A stretch of 64,000 nt of DNA from Podospora bellae-mahoneyi (Eukaryota; Ascomycota; Sordariomycetes; Sordariales; Podosporaceae), in the NCBI RefSeq assembly GCF_035222275.1, contig NC_085881.1, positions 3,782,001 through 3,846,000 of the forward strand, given 5' to 3'. The notes under the pieces are model-generated. The model was not told where the DNA came from. It did no database searches and worked only from the letters and a program-made list of their open reading frames with translations. Of this stretch, positions 1 to 10,568 are shown one piece after another (the first letter of the stretch is position 1; each line of letters opens with the position of its first letter). Made by a program: the position numbers and the translations under genes.

Positions 1-1
1 G

Positions 2-568
2 ATGACCCGCGCCATCGACTGGGTCACCAACACCGCCACCAAACAGCGCTATCCTTGGCTGGAGACGTCTCGAATCTCGGTCTCGGGGATGAGCTGCGGT
101 GGCGTTGAGGCGTACACGGCGGGAGTGAACGACAACAGGGTCACCACCATTGGGATTTACAACTCGGGTCTGTTGAGTGAGCAGGAGAGCAGGAATGTTG
201 TGCCGAGAATCAACAAGCCAATCTTCTACTTTATGGGAGGCCCCAGTGATATCGCTTTCAACAACGTGAGTGTTTCATCGCGAATGAGGGTTGGAAAGAA
301 GCTGACAGAAGACCAGGGCGAGAGAGACTACCGACTTCTTCCGCAATCCACACCGACCTGGAAGGGCAACTTGAACGTTGGGCACGGCGGAACCTATGGT
401 GACCAAAACGGCGGCAAGTTTGGTGTTGCTGCTGTCAGGTATTATCAGTGGGTTTTGAGAGGTAACGCGACTGCTGCCAACTTCTTCACCAACAATCAGG
501 AGGCGAGCCGAGATGGGTGGAGTGTCGAGAGCCGAAGCTTGGGGAATCTGAGGGTGAATCCTATCTAA
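2..568 (+). CDS. Secreted-type alpha/beta hydrolase, 3' part only
   Basis: This is the C-terminal 188 residues of a fungal alpha/beta hydrolase; the gene begins before the window, so the Met at base 2 need not be the start. The nucleophile elbow is GMSCGG (residues about 29-34), a GxSxGG pattern with Ser as the likely nucleophile. A conserved stretch FYFMGGPSDIAFNN follows, where an acid residue is expected, and LNVGHGGTYGD near the end supplies a plausible catalytic His. The family is known to me as extracellular fungal proteins often annotated as alpha/beta hydrolase or dienelactone-hydrolase-like; the substrate cannot be inferred. A signal peptide would lie outside the window. The frame is open to a normal TAA and no damage is visible. 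It is the leftmost gene and is followed by decayed genes, so it may mark an edge of the accessory region. Confidence 0.75.
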   Translation: MTRAIDWVTNTATKQRYPWLETSRISVSGMSCGGVEAYTAGVNDNRVTTIGIYNSGLLSEQESRNVVPRINKPIFYFMGGPSDIAFNNVSVSSRMRVGKKLTEDQGERDYRLLPQSTPTWKGNLNVGHGGTYGDQNGGKFGVAAVRYYQWVLRGNATAANFFTNNQEASRDGWSVESRSLGNLRVNPI

Positions 569-594
569 GCTGTTTCCATAGCTACAACTGAAGA

Positions 595-1008
595 GTGGGT
601 CCGAGCAGTGGGCGTTGGAAGGTCTCAATCGCCTTGCGATATGGTCGTACTGAGGTAGCCAGGCTACTCCTTGGTACCGACCATATCGATTTCTATCTCG
701 AGATTGTTTTGGAAGAGCTCCTCTATTGTCGGCTAGAAATGTCGGAAGTGTTGAAGTTGTTCAGCTTTTGCTTAGTGTGCCGAAGATCACGGTGTAATAG
801 TGAAAGTTGCTAAGACTCCCATGACTGGGTTTCACATCGAATGAGCCCTCAAGTTGGTGACATTTGTACCTCAAACATTCAACGAGAGGATATCTGCTAT
901 GAATGCGGGGTCTATAATGGTAAGGGTTTCGACATTTGTATTGAGTGCTATTGTAATGGGAGACGTTATTTGGGGGTCGGTCATGAGCTGTCTCTGAAAC
1001 AGAAATAG
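595..1008 (+). pseudogene. Relic of an ankyrin-repeat / ZZ-type zinc-finger protein
   Basis: Two open pieces lie in the same frame: 595-813 and 841-1008. The first carries an ankyrin-like helix (GRTEVARLLL), an acidic/leucine-rich linker and the segment CNSESC just before a stop. The second, 55 codons from the Met at 841, has the cysteine spacing of a ZZ-like finger: GDICTSN, then CYECG, then FDICIECYCNG and finally GHELSLKQK. Fungal ankyrin proteins, often with NACHT heads, commonly end in such a finger followed by a GHxLxLK tail. A TAA at about 811 interrupts what should be continuous coding, and no NACHT or long ankyrin array is visible upstream, so this is read as the decayed 3' end of a longer gene. 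A short intron spanning the stop is possible but no convincing splice pair was seen. Confidence 0.5.
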
Positions 1009-1959
1009 AGATACATCTGATTAGTAGGCGCGAAGACACTAGACTCGAAGACGGCTTTGAGAAGAAATACCGACGATATGAGTAACGGAAAACGCAACCC
1101 AAGCTGTGTTAATCATCCGCCAAAACTCGAATCTCGCCTGCTGGACCTCTTCCTCAATCTGCTGAAGTGAGTACCACCGCTTCCCGGATACTCCTGCCAC
1201 TTCCAACTTCGCCTGCTGGATCTCGTCTAAACCGCCCACCGCATTCTGCAAGTGACTGTGTAATATCCATGCACAAGTGGAGAGTACGCATCGTGGTTTG
1301 GGTGAATGCTACCATTGGAGAATGTGTCGGAAGTACTTGGCCTCGGAAGGCTCGCAGACGGTCTTCATCTTGGTACGTTCGTTTCAGATTCATGGCAGGG
1401 CGTTTGCATTGACGACAATGGGGGAATTCGGTCGGAAGTAATCGGGATTGGAAAATGCTGAGCGAACGTCAGACCTGCCAGCTTGAGCAAAAGTGGGAGG
1501 TGGCTCATAATGGTGCAGGCGTGCGGCTAGCCATCTCGAGGGAGGCAGCCGAGCAGGTGAGTGCGGGTCCTTTTGCGGAGCTTCTCTGTAATAGAGACAG
1601 GCGAGGGGAAGCGGGTAAGAGTCTAGGATTACCACCCGACTGATCATCCGTAAGTCAATCACTAGGCGCGACTTCGTCTACCAGTTCGCCGTTCGATATA
1701 CCACGAAGACGGGGCGCCGAAGACGGTGATGAGACAGTAAACATGAGTCCTTGCCGGTGGAGCTAGTCGAATAGCTTGTTGACTTCTTTTCGGTCCTTGA
1801 TGCTGAGATGGTAGGGTTGCCAGGAGGGGATTCTCTGTATAATGTGGCTGTTTCTAGGGGCATAGACGGTTTAACGGTGTTACCAAAGGTGTACGAGAAT
1901 GTTATCTTGTGAATTTTTTGATGGAAGCCTTGAAATAATCGTGTGCTAATATCTTACAG
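1009..1959. other. No gene recognised
   Basis: Both strands carry only short open stretches with no recognisable domain. One minus-strand stretch (about 1039-1251) has protein-like composition with several Gln/Glu-rich segments, but its phase breaks up within 70 codons and it matches nothing I know. Probably decayed sequence between two gene relics. Confidence 0.4.
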
Positions 1960-3110
1960 CCCTTTCGGGACTTATCCTTTCCTCCTCTTCGGCTCACTAA
2001 ATAAGGTACCTGGAGTTACCGCTTGCTGCTCGGCATTGCTCGACTGGCTGCTCTGCTCGTTAGGTATAGAAGCGCAGCTGGCATCTGACCGCATTAAACC
2101 TAAATCTTGGGAAAGCCCAGTCGCCTTGGAAAGTGGCGGAACATCAAAATCTAAATCCGACGGCAGCTGGTCAATAGCAGAGCATATATTCTCAAAATGC
2201 TTGGGCATCCATAGGTCGTGGACGTTCTTGGTGAATTGATAAGCTGTCCATTTGTCCCTTCTGTAGAGTGTTGTAAAATCGTGAGTATGGATTGAATGGC
2301 GGTAATATTTGGTATTATTGCTAGCTATTGCCGGGTAGTGGCCGTAGATCCGTACTGACCGTTAGTCGTGCGAGATAGGGAAGGCGAGAATCTGGCGGTT
2401 AACCTTATCCTCGCGATTCACAGCACGAAAGAGCTCGACGATGGCCCGCACTGCAAGGGTTATGCTGTGGACGTTCTGCCAGTCTGCGATATCGAGCGCA
2501 GCGGCGCCACACTTCACCTCGCAGGTCAGAAACGGAAGTATATATAGTACATAGCCATAAAGAGAGACTGATCTCCGGCGATAAAGTCGCTAATAAATGA
2601 CGATAACTTAGCGAGCTGGTCCTCGGTAAACGCATTTCGCCTAAACCCAATAGAAGAATCAGGCTGGGGACGGGCACTATTAAGAGAAATCGCGTTATTC
2701 CACCCTTCGTTAAGGCTCTTAACAAGGCGTTTATATTTCTTATTCCGAAGTGTAAGCAATTATGCCGAAAAAACGATAAACCTAAAGATATCTTAAATAA
2801 TCCTCGCCTCATTCTTATTCTCGAGGTTATGACAAGTATCCACGAATATATCGTCGTCAAAAATCGTCTCTTTAGGGACTGGTTAATCACCACTGAGGAG
2901 GTCCTGACAAGATGCTTACTCGCATCCGTAATACCAAGCTCAGAAATGTCCATATATAAGCCCTTGGTCTGGAGTAGGAGCGGGTACCGCACGTCACTAT
3001 ACGGCGCACTCTTCTCCTCCCTCTGCTTCTGGTCACTGGGCGTCGTGGATGTGGCTGAGATCGACCGCTCTAATGGGAACCGACGGGCCGGACATCGAGA
3101 TGGGTGACGA
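1960..3110 (-). pseudogene. DUF7924 family protein, decayed
   Basis: Read on the minus strand, the hallmarks of the fungal DUF7924 family appear in order across different frames: KSAPYSDVRYPLLLQTKG (about 3020-2950), GITDASKHLVRT, LLTLRNKKYKRLVKSLNEGW (about 2760-2700), SLFMAMYYIYF (about 2560), TCEVKCGAAALDIADWQNVH (about 2530-2470), AIVELFRAVNRE, SVRIYGHYP (about 2350), KWTAYQFTKNVHDLWMP (about 2260-2210) and a Lys/Arg end EPKRRKG with TAA at 1972. A one-base loss after MYYIYF shifts the frame, an in-frame TAA sits just before RSVRIYGHYP, and at least one more shift lies between about 2760 and 2900. The protein is of unknown function and usually 300-500 aa. Nearly the full domain is still legible, so the decay seems fairly recent. 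Host-type gene, accessory in distribution. Confidence 0.75.
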
Positions 3111-3413
3111 CCCTGCTAGCCCGGGGCTTCCAGGGAGTAAACCAAGGCATCAAACACAGCTGGAGAAACACTACCAGAGCTCAGAACAAACCTGGAACCC
3201 GCTCCCCCAACCAGACCTCTGACAACCTAATCAAAAACCTCCTCGTTCCCGTATTGGCAGATAACAAAGATAAAGCTCAGAAACTGTCCAAGGAAATCCA
3301 GGAAGCCTACCAACGAGCCACCAAGAGAACAGTAACCCCAACCGGAAACAACCAGGATGATCCTCGTAAATGTGTATTTGTGTGTCCTCTCCGTCTAGAG
3401 ATTAGCATTATAA

Positions 3414-5521
3414 TCAAGAACAGTATTTCATATACCTACTTGCCCCGCGAACCAGTTTACAGATCAACCACAAAACATGGGCAGATACCGGAGCCGCCAC
3501 AGGCTTCATATCTTTCTCGCTCATGCATATGGCATTGACCACGAAATACAGTTGAAAAGGTAGCGCGTAGAAGTCTATATTCAGCGTTTGGAGCGTGATG
3601 CTCCAAATAATATCGATGCATCTGACTTCTAGATCAGGCGGCAGGTGATTTGACTCGTTACACTCGAGATCATGAAATGTGTGGCTCCGTGCCTTAAGAG
3701 TCCGCAACTCTAAGCGCAGAGCGCGGTAATATATGATCTACACAATTGGAATCCACACCCGCTCGAGCATATTCGCCTTGTTTATCTTGTAGGGGCCGAT
3801 CTTCTGACAGCAGTGGGAAGTGCCGCAATACGAAAAGAAACAGCTGAATATATGCTAGATCCACGGTTGTTAAGTCCATCAAGGCAAAGTTGTCTTCTGA
3901 AACCTCAAATACAGGGTCATACGCCCATTGCCGAAATAGACTCTGAAACTTCGTTTCGAATCGGCTATTGTCGGCGATGAAGTGCTGTAAAACACGCGCG
4001 CCGATGGAGAAGTATCTCATATTTCTATGAAAGGTTACTAAGCTTGGGATTATAACGTCGAGCGACATAATATTGGATAAAATGTTATCGTATAAGGTGG
4101 GGTCCTGAATATGAAAGAAGACTTGATGTGAGCTTATTATCGTGGTAAAAAGGTGTGAGTCTTGTGAATCCGAGGGAATACGGTGTGTTAGGAGCTCTAC
4201 GGTAGGATAGTCGATCAAAGGAAATAATTCTGGCCTATTGCCTAGGATCGTTCCCCAGATGGTACCAATGTGTTCAAGATATCGTTAAATGTGCTCTGGC
4301 CAGTGGAGTGCTAGATATTTATGGACGTTGCCAAGTTCCCAGCCACTGCGCATGCCAGGAAGCCGGAGCAAGGATACAGGCCGTCAATAATGCCTCTATA
4401 TCGTAGACGTCCAGATGATGACTGGAGTGGCAGATTTAGCGCCTTTTGTTTGCACAACGAAAGCTTCCCTCTCCACATCCTCGCCTCCTCAACTCGGCTA
4501 TGGTGATAGTTCCACAAGACGTTCCAGAGAATCCCGCCATCTGAAGAGTTGACCAGGTCAAGATGTAATGCCTTGATATCTGTGAGTGTTAAATGGGTCT
4601 TCGGGTCTTAAGTTCTTTTTTAGGCACCTACCTGGAGACACAACGCAGAGTTTGACTAGCGGCCACTGTTGGATGATATTTCGGTTAATAAAGGCATTGA
4701 TGACCAAAACAGTCCTAGGGTCAAGAGGAACTCGTGGATGATCATCTAATGTCAAGGTAGAGGAGAGCTCATAAATTGATATGTAATTAAGGAAGTGTAG
4801 GATGTGCTGAATGCAAGGCTTGCTGACAGCGTCAAGTATGCATGGCCGTTGCCGTTTGGCCTTCGGAAACCGATGGCGTAACTGGACACGCTTTGGAGCT
4901 GCCTGCAACGCCGTAGATGGCACTTTTATAATACTGATTATTTCCATTTTGGTATTTGTCTAGATTTCCGGGGTGAAGAAGAAGCCTCCATCCCGTCATC
5001 ATACTTGTTCTAGGCACCTCATCCCCCTTTTCGGATTTTGAGCCAACTTCTCGGATTAGAAGAAATCTACCTCTAGTAACCTCTCTACCTCTTTCTTCAG
5101 GGAGCCCTTCTCTGGGCCTAAACTTTGAACCGATTTAATGATACTGAGATCACAGGGAGAGCCGGCCGAGGTGCTTCGTCAGCAATTGAAGGGGCAGGTA
5201 GACTCTCTTCCCTAAGGTAGCTAATGGGAGACAGAGCTTGATATGGCATCGTCGTGTGCGTTTTGGAGACATAGAAGCGTGACGGCGCCGGGGCCTGTGT
5301 GGAGGAGTTGATGTGGGGCCAATTTCACCTGGCTGGAGGCGAGTTTTGACTTTTATATTGATTCCTAAATCCTGGAAAAACTGATCATCTGGCTCAAAGC
5401 TGAAGGTTTCCCCTCTATAGATACTAATAATGGCAACCCTCGGGTCTTGTGATAGGCGGTTTAGATCGCGTATCTTACGCAGGATGGAAGATCTCCGTTC
5501 CCCAAATAGCTTTTTTCTCAC
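3414..5521 (-). pseudogene. DUF3723 family protein, decayed
   Basis: Minus-strand pieces in changing frames match the central part of fungal DUF3723 proteins: ARMWRGKLSLCKQKALNL (about 4480-4430), GMRSGWELGNVHKYLALHWP (about 4355-4296), RYLEHIGTIWGTILG, then IDYPTVELLTHRIPSDSQDS (about 4218-4160), SLDVIIPSLVTFHRN, and VDLAYIQLFLFVLRHFP (about 3880-3830). An in-frame TAA follows WPEHI and a frame change occurs near 3710, just before LELRTLKARSHTF. The N-terminal part, 4558-5521, is harder to read and only loosely fits. DUF3723 has no known biochemical role, but is one of the genes repeatedly found as cargo of Starship giant transposons. Its relic lies next to DUF7924 and NLR genes here. Confidence 0.65.
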
Positions 5522-5882
5522 GCTGGTCTGGGGACCTTTGTAACTTTTTGGATGTTATGTCGAGATAGATGTTCGCCTTTCGTAGAGTCGACTTGTGTCA
5601 GTCGTCCATGATATTTAATATCTTCCGTTCAATGTGAGCAACTGTAGACTCTCTAAGTATAGCAGTGTGCGATTAATAGAATATGGTTCAGTTACCCGGC
5701 TGGCCACACCGCGAAGGCCCTGGCTAGCCGCATTATCTAGGCTGGCCACACATGGCCCTGGTCACTTCAAGGAGCAGGCCGCTCGTAGCCGGAATCCAAC
5801 TGCAATCGCACACGTCGCGTCAATCACGTGAGGCTGTTGCACCTTCAAATAGACCGCAGCGAAAGCAATTATTCCCAGCATC
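5522..5882. other. Intergenic between DUF3723 relic and DUF6601 gene
   Basis: No domain is visible. The N-terminal exon of the DUF6601 gene must lie here if that gene is complete, because its long open frame has no usable upstream ATG. Several ATGs (for example 5752, 5828 and 5948) are candidates, but I could not pair any with a good donor site. Confidence 0.35.
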
Positions 5883-7013
5883 GTGTCCGCAGTCCTTTAT
5901 CTCTGCGAAACGACACAACTCATTGGTCCTTTCCATTCCGTCGCACAATGGTCTCACGCAACAGAACATCCTCTTGTCCACCAAGCATTAAAGCTGACGT
6001 TTTGTTTTCGACAGTCACCACCTTTCTCCGCCTTACTCCTTGAAGTCCAGCCAGGGCCGGGTGGTGACCTGCTGCAGCCCCAAGATCGACTCTTGTCACT
6101 CCTGCCCGCGTCCTACCGCACCGATACCGACGACATTGTTGCCGCAGGTCGGGATGTATGTGCCTGCATCGCGAAAGAACTCGATTTGAAGAGGTTAGAC
6201 AGGGTCCTCAGTTGGCTGTGGGTTGCCGGTCGCCCCATGCCACCGCGTCCGCTGCACTGCCAGCTCCTCCTCTCCCGGGAGCTCTTCGTCACGGAGCAGA
6301 TGGACATGCACCTGGTCTGGACAAGCGGCCGACTATTTGTCAAACCAATCCCGCGTTTTCTGCTCGACCATGCTTTCTGGATGGAGTATCTCTGTTGTCA
6401 GTCGGGTTGCAGCTGTTCCGTTGCGAGCGAATGTAATCGGCCAGCCCTGCAGCGGCGTGCGCTCGGGTTCCTGTTCTCGTACGCGGCGCTCATCTCACAT
6501 GAAAGTGACTTTTCTATAGCACAGGACAAGCACTTGCTGCCGCCGGAGGTGACATGGCTAGCATGGAGGCACTTTGTCGAACAGCTGGACACCGAGCGCA
6601 TCTACTCTAAGGTTGATGTTCGCTTCCACTACGGCGAGCTCCGCCTCTCCCGTCTGAACAAGATATATCTCCTCTCGCAGCGCCCGTTCCTCCTTCATCG
6701 CTACATGTCACACTGGCAACAATACGGGGCCTTTTTCCAAGACAACTTCGCCTGGCTGGCTTCCGCCACCATCTACATTACTATCGCCCTCACCGCCATG
6801 CAGGTTGGGCTGGCAACTAGGACGCTGGCTGACAACGACGCCTTCCAATCCGTATCCTATGGCTTTACTGTCTTTTCCATCCTAGGCCCCATCGCCGCCA
6901 TGGGGCTTATTGTGTTGGTGTTTGGTTACATGTTTATCCACAACTGGGCGGCAACGGTGGCGTATGAAAAGAAAAGACAGCAGCACATAGCTAGCAGCTC
7001 GGAGAGTCCATGA
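5883..7013 (+). CDS. DUF6601 family membrane protein, 5' end unresolved
   Basis: A fungal DUF6601 protein of unknown function. The family signature WLWVAGRPMPPRPLHCQLLL is followed by FVTEQMDMHLVWTSGRLFVK and PIPRFLLDHAFW, and later by HYGELRLSRLNKIY. Two hydrophobic segments, about residues 289-311 and 325-350 of the open frame, form a C-terminal membrane pair, after which the chain ends in a short basic tail. The frame is open from 5883 but opens with GTG rather than ATG, and its first in-frame ATG is inside the PMPP motif. The true start is therefore on an upstream exon, or the 5' end is lost. The segment LLSLLPASYRTDTDDIVAAG looks like genuine N-terminal family sequence, so coding certainly covers about 6090-7013. 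It stands between decayed genes and the NLR, on the same strand as the NLR. Confidence 0.7.
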   Translation: MSAVLYLCETTQLIGPFHSVAQWSHATEHPLVHQALKLTFCFRQSPPFSALLLEVQPGPGGDLLQPQDRLLSLLPASYRTDTDDIVAAGRDVCACIAKELDLKRLDRVLSWLWVAGRPMPPRPLHCQLLLSRELFVTEQMDMHLVWTSGRLFVKPIPRFLLDHAFWMEYLCCQSGCSCSVASECNRPALQRRALGFLFSYAALISHESDFSIAQDKHLLPPEVTWLAWRHFVEQLDTERIYSKVDVRFHYGELRLSRLNKIYLLSQRPFLLHRYMSHWQQYGAFFQDNFAWLASATIYITIALTAMQVGLATRTLADNDAFQSVSYGFTVFSILGPIAAMGLIVLVFGYMFIHNWAATVAYEKKRQQHIASSSESP

Positions 7014-8016
7014 TACTGCAACCCAACCATGTAACTTTCGACTTGATTCAAGTAGCTGATCCTCATTATCCACAAGCGGTCTGTTATAAGACCCATCGTA
7101 ATGCAACCATTGCCCCCGAGATGCATTACTCAGACAGAGCCGAAGTGCTTTGTTGTCCATGTGGTCTGCAGCAGGGCACTATGTTCAGCCCTGATACACA
7201 AGCAAATGCATCTACCCACCCAAGATGAATGTATATGATGTCGATCGCGGACATTCTGGACGTACTATCGAGGCTACTGTGCGTATGTTCAGTTATCTTG
7301 GCAGCTATAACTTTAGGGAGCTTCAACCTCTACTGCGGACCGTACCTCTTCTGTTTCAACTTTTGTACCGTTTGTCTTGACACGATTGGGAGCATCTAAA
7401 TTACTGGTCCTCGGTTGCGATTTGGCGCAATTGCCCCGATCGATTGCGGTTGATAAGCGCCGTAGACGCCTGTCCAGTTGCGTCGCCCATGCTACCGCAA
7501 GATACTGTTGGCAGCAACCGACGTTACTGGCTACTTGTGGGCCAAGATGATTGGAAGTGGTCGGCTGTGGCGCTTTGAGCTGTTTCCCATGCACGAGTAG
7601 GAATCGCCGAACGACTTGGGTTTTGCCCCAGATATTGGGCGCTCTCGTCTGTGAGGGCAAGCGATGTTCGATATTTTTCTCCTGCCGTAATCGTGCACAA
7701 AGGGCGCAAAGCGTGTCTATAGGGATCTCGTTTTATCCTTTCACATATTTTGTTTCAACGGCGAGACTCCAATTCTCGAAATATTTCTGGGATAACTACC
7801 ATGGTAGGATCCCTTTCGACATGGGAAAACGCGGCCGGACGCTAACTGCCGCCAATCCCCCTTTAGGCTCCGAAGGGACTCCGCCGGATCGTCCCAGCGC
7901 ACGACGTCCCTGACAACACGACCATCGAGTACGTTGCACCGACCCAACGACTAAAGGCCTGTCTAATAGCATAGTATCATCGCAATCCACGGCTTGGGCA
8001 CCGAGTCGCCGCGGAC
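7014..8016. other. Region upstream of the NLR, with remnant coding for its first residues
   Basis: Most of this stretch shows nothing. From about 7980 the + strand encodes [16 protein letters not shown], the typical beginning of the alpha/beta-hydrolase head of fungal NLRs (the HGLG oxyanion motif). It is immediately preceded by in-frame TAA and TAG codons, so the first exon is either elsewhere behind an intron or lost. Confidence 0.4.
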
Positions 8017-10568
8017 ATGGGAGTTCAAGAAGAAAGGAAGAGGCGGAGTGGTGAGCTGGCTGTCGGACAGCGACATGCTGCCGGCAGCGACATGCTGCCG
8101 GCAGCTCTACCTGAGGCCCGCATATTCACCTACGACTGGAACGCAAACTACTTCAAAGATGCACCCGTACAAACGCTGCTCGGCCATGCTGACACGCTGC
8201 TCAAACTTGTTTCCGAAGGCCGCGGTTCGCAAAGGCGACCGATCATCTTCGTTGCTTCTTGTTTTGGGGGCCTTATCCTGGCTGAGGTATGTCCCGATGG
8301 ATTGACGGCGGACAGCGGTTAACATCCATAGGCTTTTAATCGAGCAGCCCAGGAAGGCAGCGACTACCGACATATTCTGCTTTCCACTGTCGGGGTCGTT
8401 TTTCTCGCCACTCCGTTCCAGGGCAGCGATGCCGCCCAGCAGGCTCGGTGGCAGGTGCTGGTTGCCGGCATTATGGGAGAGCAAGCGTCCGACCAGCTCA
8501 TACAAGACCTCGAGCAGAAACACGACTTCGTTCGCCAGCGTATCCAGAAATTCACCGAGATCGCGAATGCCGAGGCGGTCCGACTGCCCCTGTATTGCTT
8601 CTTTGAAATGAAGAAGACAGAGATGTTAAGACGCATTCTATCACGAGGTTGGGCGAAGAAGCTGACTGAGCGTGTGATGAAGAAGATTGTATGTTAATTT
8701 TATCGCGATTCATAATGTAGCTGACGCAGGATAGCTTGTGACGGAGTCCTCGGCTTGCCTCCATGGTTTCCATCGTCAGGGGCTAGATGCAACCCATTCG
8801 GGCATGAACAAATTCGAGGGTCCAGAATGCCCCAACTTTAAACTCGTTAAAGATGCGATCAAGCAATTCGCTGAGAATGCACCTGCCGTTTTGACGCGGC
8901 GGAAGAACTGTGAGTTAAACCATCCCCTCTGAGCGGCTGCTACGGCTAGGATCCTGCTAACATGGTGAAGTACCTGGCAAGCGGCACTGGATTGTCCCGT
9001 TTGGACGTAACAAGGAATTCGTCGGCCGTGAAAAGATTCTCCAGGACCTTCTTGAGAGGATCCATCCTAGTGCAGATAAGGATGACTGCCAGCGGACCGC
9101 AATCGAAGGCCTGGGAGGGGTGGGAAAGACGCAGGTCGCGCTCGAGGTTGCTTTTCGCGTCAGCAATGAGCACCCGAACTGCTCAGTCTTCTGGGTTCCC
9201 GCTGTGGATGTCACCAGTTTTGAGAATGCATACCGTGCTATCGGCCAGCAACTCAAGGTGCCCGGGATCGATGAAGTGAAGGCAGACGTCAAAGCACTTG
9301 TCAAGACAGCCTTGAGTCGTGAAAGTACGGGTAGCTGGCTTTTGATCATCGACAACGCTGATGACAGAAAGCTACTCCTTAGCGACACTGCCCTTACCGA
9401 CTATCTTCCATTCAGCCGGAAAGGATCTATTCTATTCACAACGCGAAATCACGAAGTCGCGGTTAAGCTAGTGGGGCCTAAGAGTCACATTATCTCAGTT
9501 GAAGAAATGAGTAGAGACGAAGCCTTTAAGCTGTTGCAGAAAGGCTTGAAGGGAGATCAGATGCGTGATACGGCAAGCACTGTCGCGCTGTTGGAATTTC
9601 TTACCAATCTCCCTTTGGCGATACAGCAGGCGTCTGCTTATATGGCCGAGAAGCAGATCTCAACTACACAATACCTTGGACTGTGCAAGTCCAGTGACGA
9701 GGATATGATCGAGCTACTGAGCCGGGACTTTGAGGACCGACACCGATATCAAAGCATTCAAAACCCTGTCGCCATAACTTGGCTGATTTCGTTCCGGCAC
9801 ATCTCAGATCACGACCCGCTGGCGGCGGACTACCTCAGGTTTATGTGCTTCCTAGCTGGGAAGGATATTCCGCAATCTCTGCTGCCGCCGGCCGGGAGGC
9901 TAAGGACTGTTGACGCGATTGGGACTCTGAAGGCGTATGCATTTATCTCCGAACGGAAGGAGCCAGATACTTACGACATCCATCGGCTGGTCCAAATATC
10001 GATGCTACGCTGGTTAGCTCAAAAGGGAGAGCGAAAGGAATGGACCGCCAAAGTGCTACAACGGCTTGATAATGTGTTTCCCGATCCAGATCACGGCAAT
10101 AGAGAAGTGTGGATGAGCTATCTTCCGCATACGCAACATGTTCTTGAACTGCGAGAGAGGGCGGATGATGAGGAGGCGCCAACAGATCTTTTGTCCAAAA
10201 TGGGCCAGAGCTTTTACAATTTAGGAAAATATAAGGAGGCCAAGCAGATGCATCGGCAGACGCTACAGCTACGTGAGAAGGTGTTGGGCAAGGAGCATCC
10301 CGACACACTTATTAGCATGAACAACCTTGCGATTGTGCTTAAGAGCCAGGGGCAGTACGAGGAAGCCGAGCAAATACATCGGCAGGAGCTACAGCTATGT
10401 GAGAAGGTGTTGGGCAAGGAGCATCCCGACACACTTATTAGTATGAACAACCTTGCGAGTGTGCTTAAGAGCCAGGGGAAGTACGAGGAAGCCAAGCAGA
10501 TACATCGGCAGACGCTACAGCTACGTGAGAAGGTGTTGGGCAAGGAGCATCCTGGCACACTTGAGTAA
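8017..10568 (+). CDS. NLR-like STAND protein: hydrolase-like head, NB-ARC, TPR tail; head possibly broken
   Basis: Signal-transducing NTPase of the fungal NLR type, the group that drives non-self recognition. Four exons keep frame: 8017-8286, 8332-8688, 8735-8909 and 8971-10568 (introns of 45, 46 and 61 bp), giving 799 residues. The head resembles an alpha/beta hydrolase with [10 protein letters not shown] at the nucleophile elbow and ends [12 protein letters not shown] and [12 protein letters not shown]. The NB-ARC has a P-loop GLGGVGKTQ (about residue 315), Walker [12 protein letters not shown], sensor ILFTTR and the [11 protein letters not shown] motif. The C-terminus holds TPRs of 42 residues ([31 protein letters not shown]). 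The start is uncertain: the HGLG motif just upstream is in another frame, separated by the 17-bp duplication at 8071-8104. Either the protein starts at 8017 with a shortened head or the allele is damaged. The array stops mid-repeat at GTLE. Confidence 0.75.
8071..8104 (+). repeat. Perfect 17-bp tandem duplication inside the NLR head
   Basis: The unit CGACATGCTGCCGGCAG occurs twice in succession (8071-8087 and 8088-8104). Seventeen is not a multiple of three, so the HGLG-containing frame upstream and the YDWNANYF-containing frame downstream no longer agree. With one unit the two family-like segments would read in the same frame. No splice pair that removes one copy in phase was found. Confidence 0.85.
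10211..10563 (+). repeat. 126-bp tandem repeats coding for the NLR's TPRs
   Basis: GAGAAGGTGTTGGGCAAGGA recurs at 10275, 10401 and 10527, exactly 126 bp apart. The first two full units differ at only about 8 of 126 positions by hand count. Each encodes one 42-residue TPR with the [19 protein letters not shown] helix pair. The third is cut after EHPGTLE. Near-identity at DNA level is typical of fungal NLR repeat domains that change by unequal exchange. Confidence 0.85.

Noticed and set aside
3104-3538. 144-codon + frame with KDKAQKLSKEIQEAYQRATK
   Set aside because: Looks helical and protein-like but matches no family I can name and overlaps the ends of two relics on the other strand; kept only as a note.
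7313-7660. 115-codon minus frame before the NLR
   Set aside because: No family resemblance and the opposite strand is equally uninformative.
8051-8104. Possible intron removing the 17-bp duplication
   Set aside because: GTGAGC at 8051 with acceptors at 8087 or 8104 gives the wrong phase, and one of the two would be only 37 bp.
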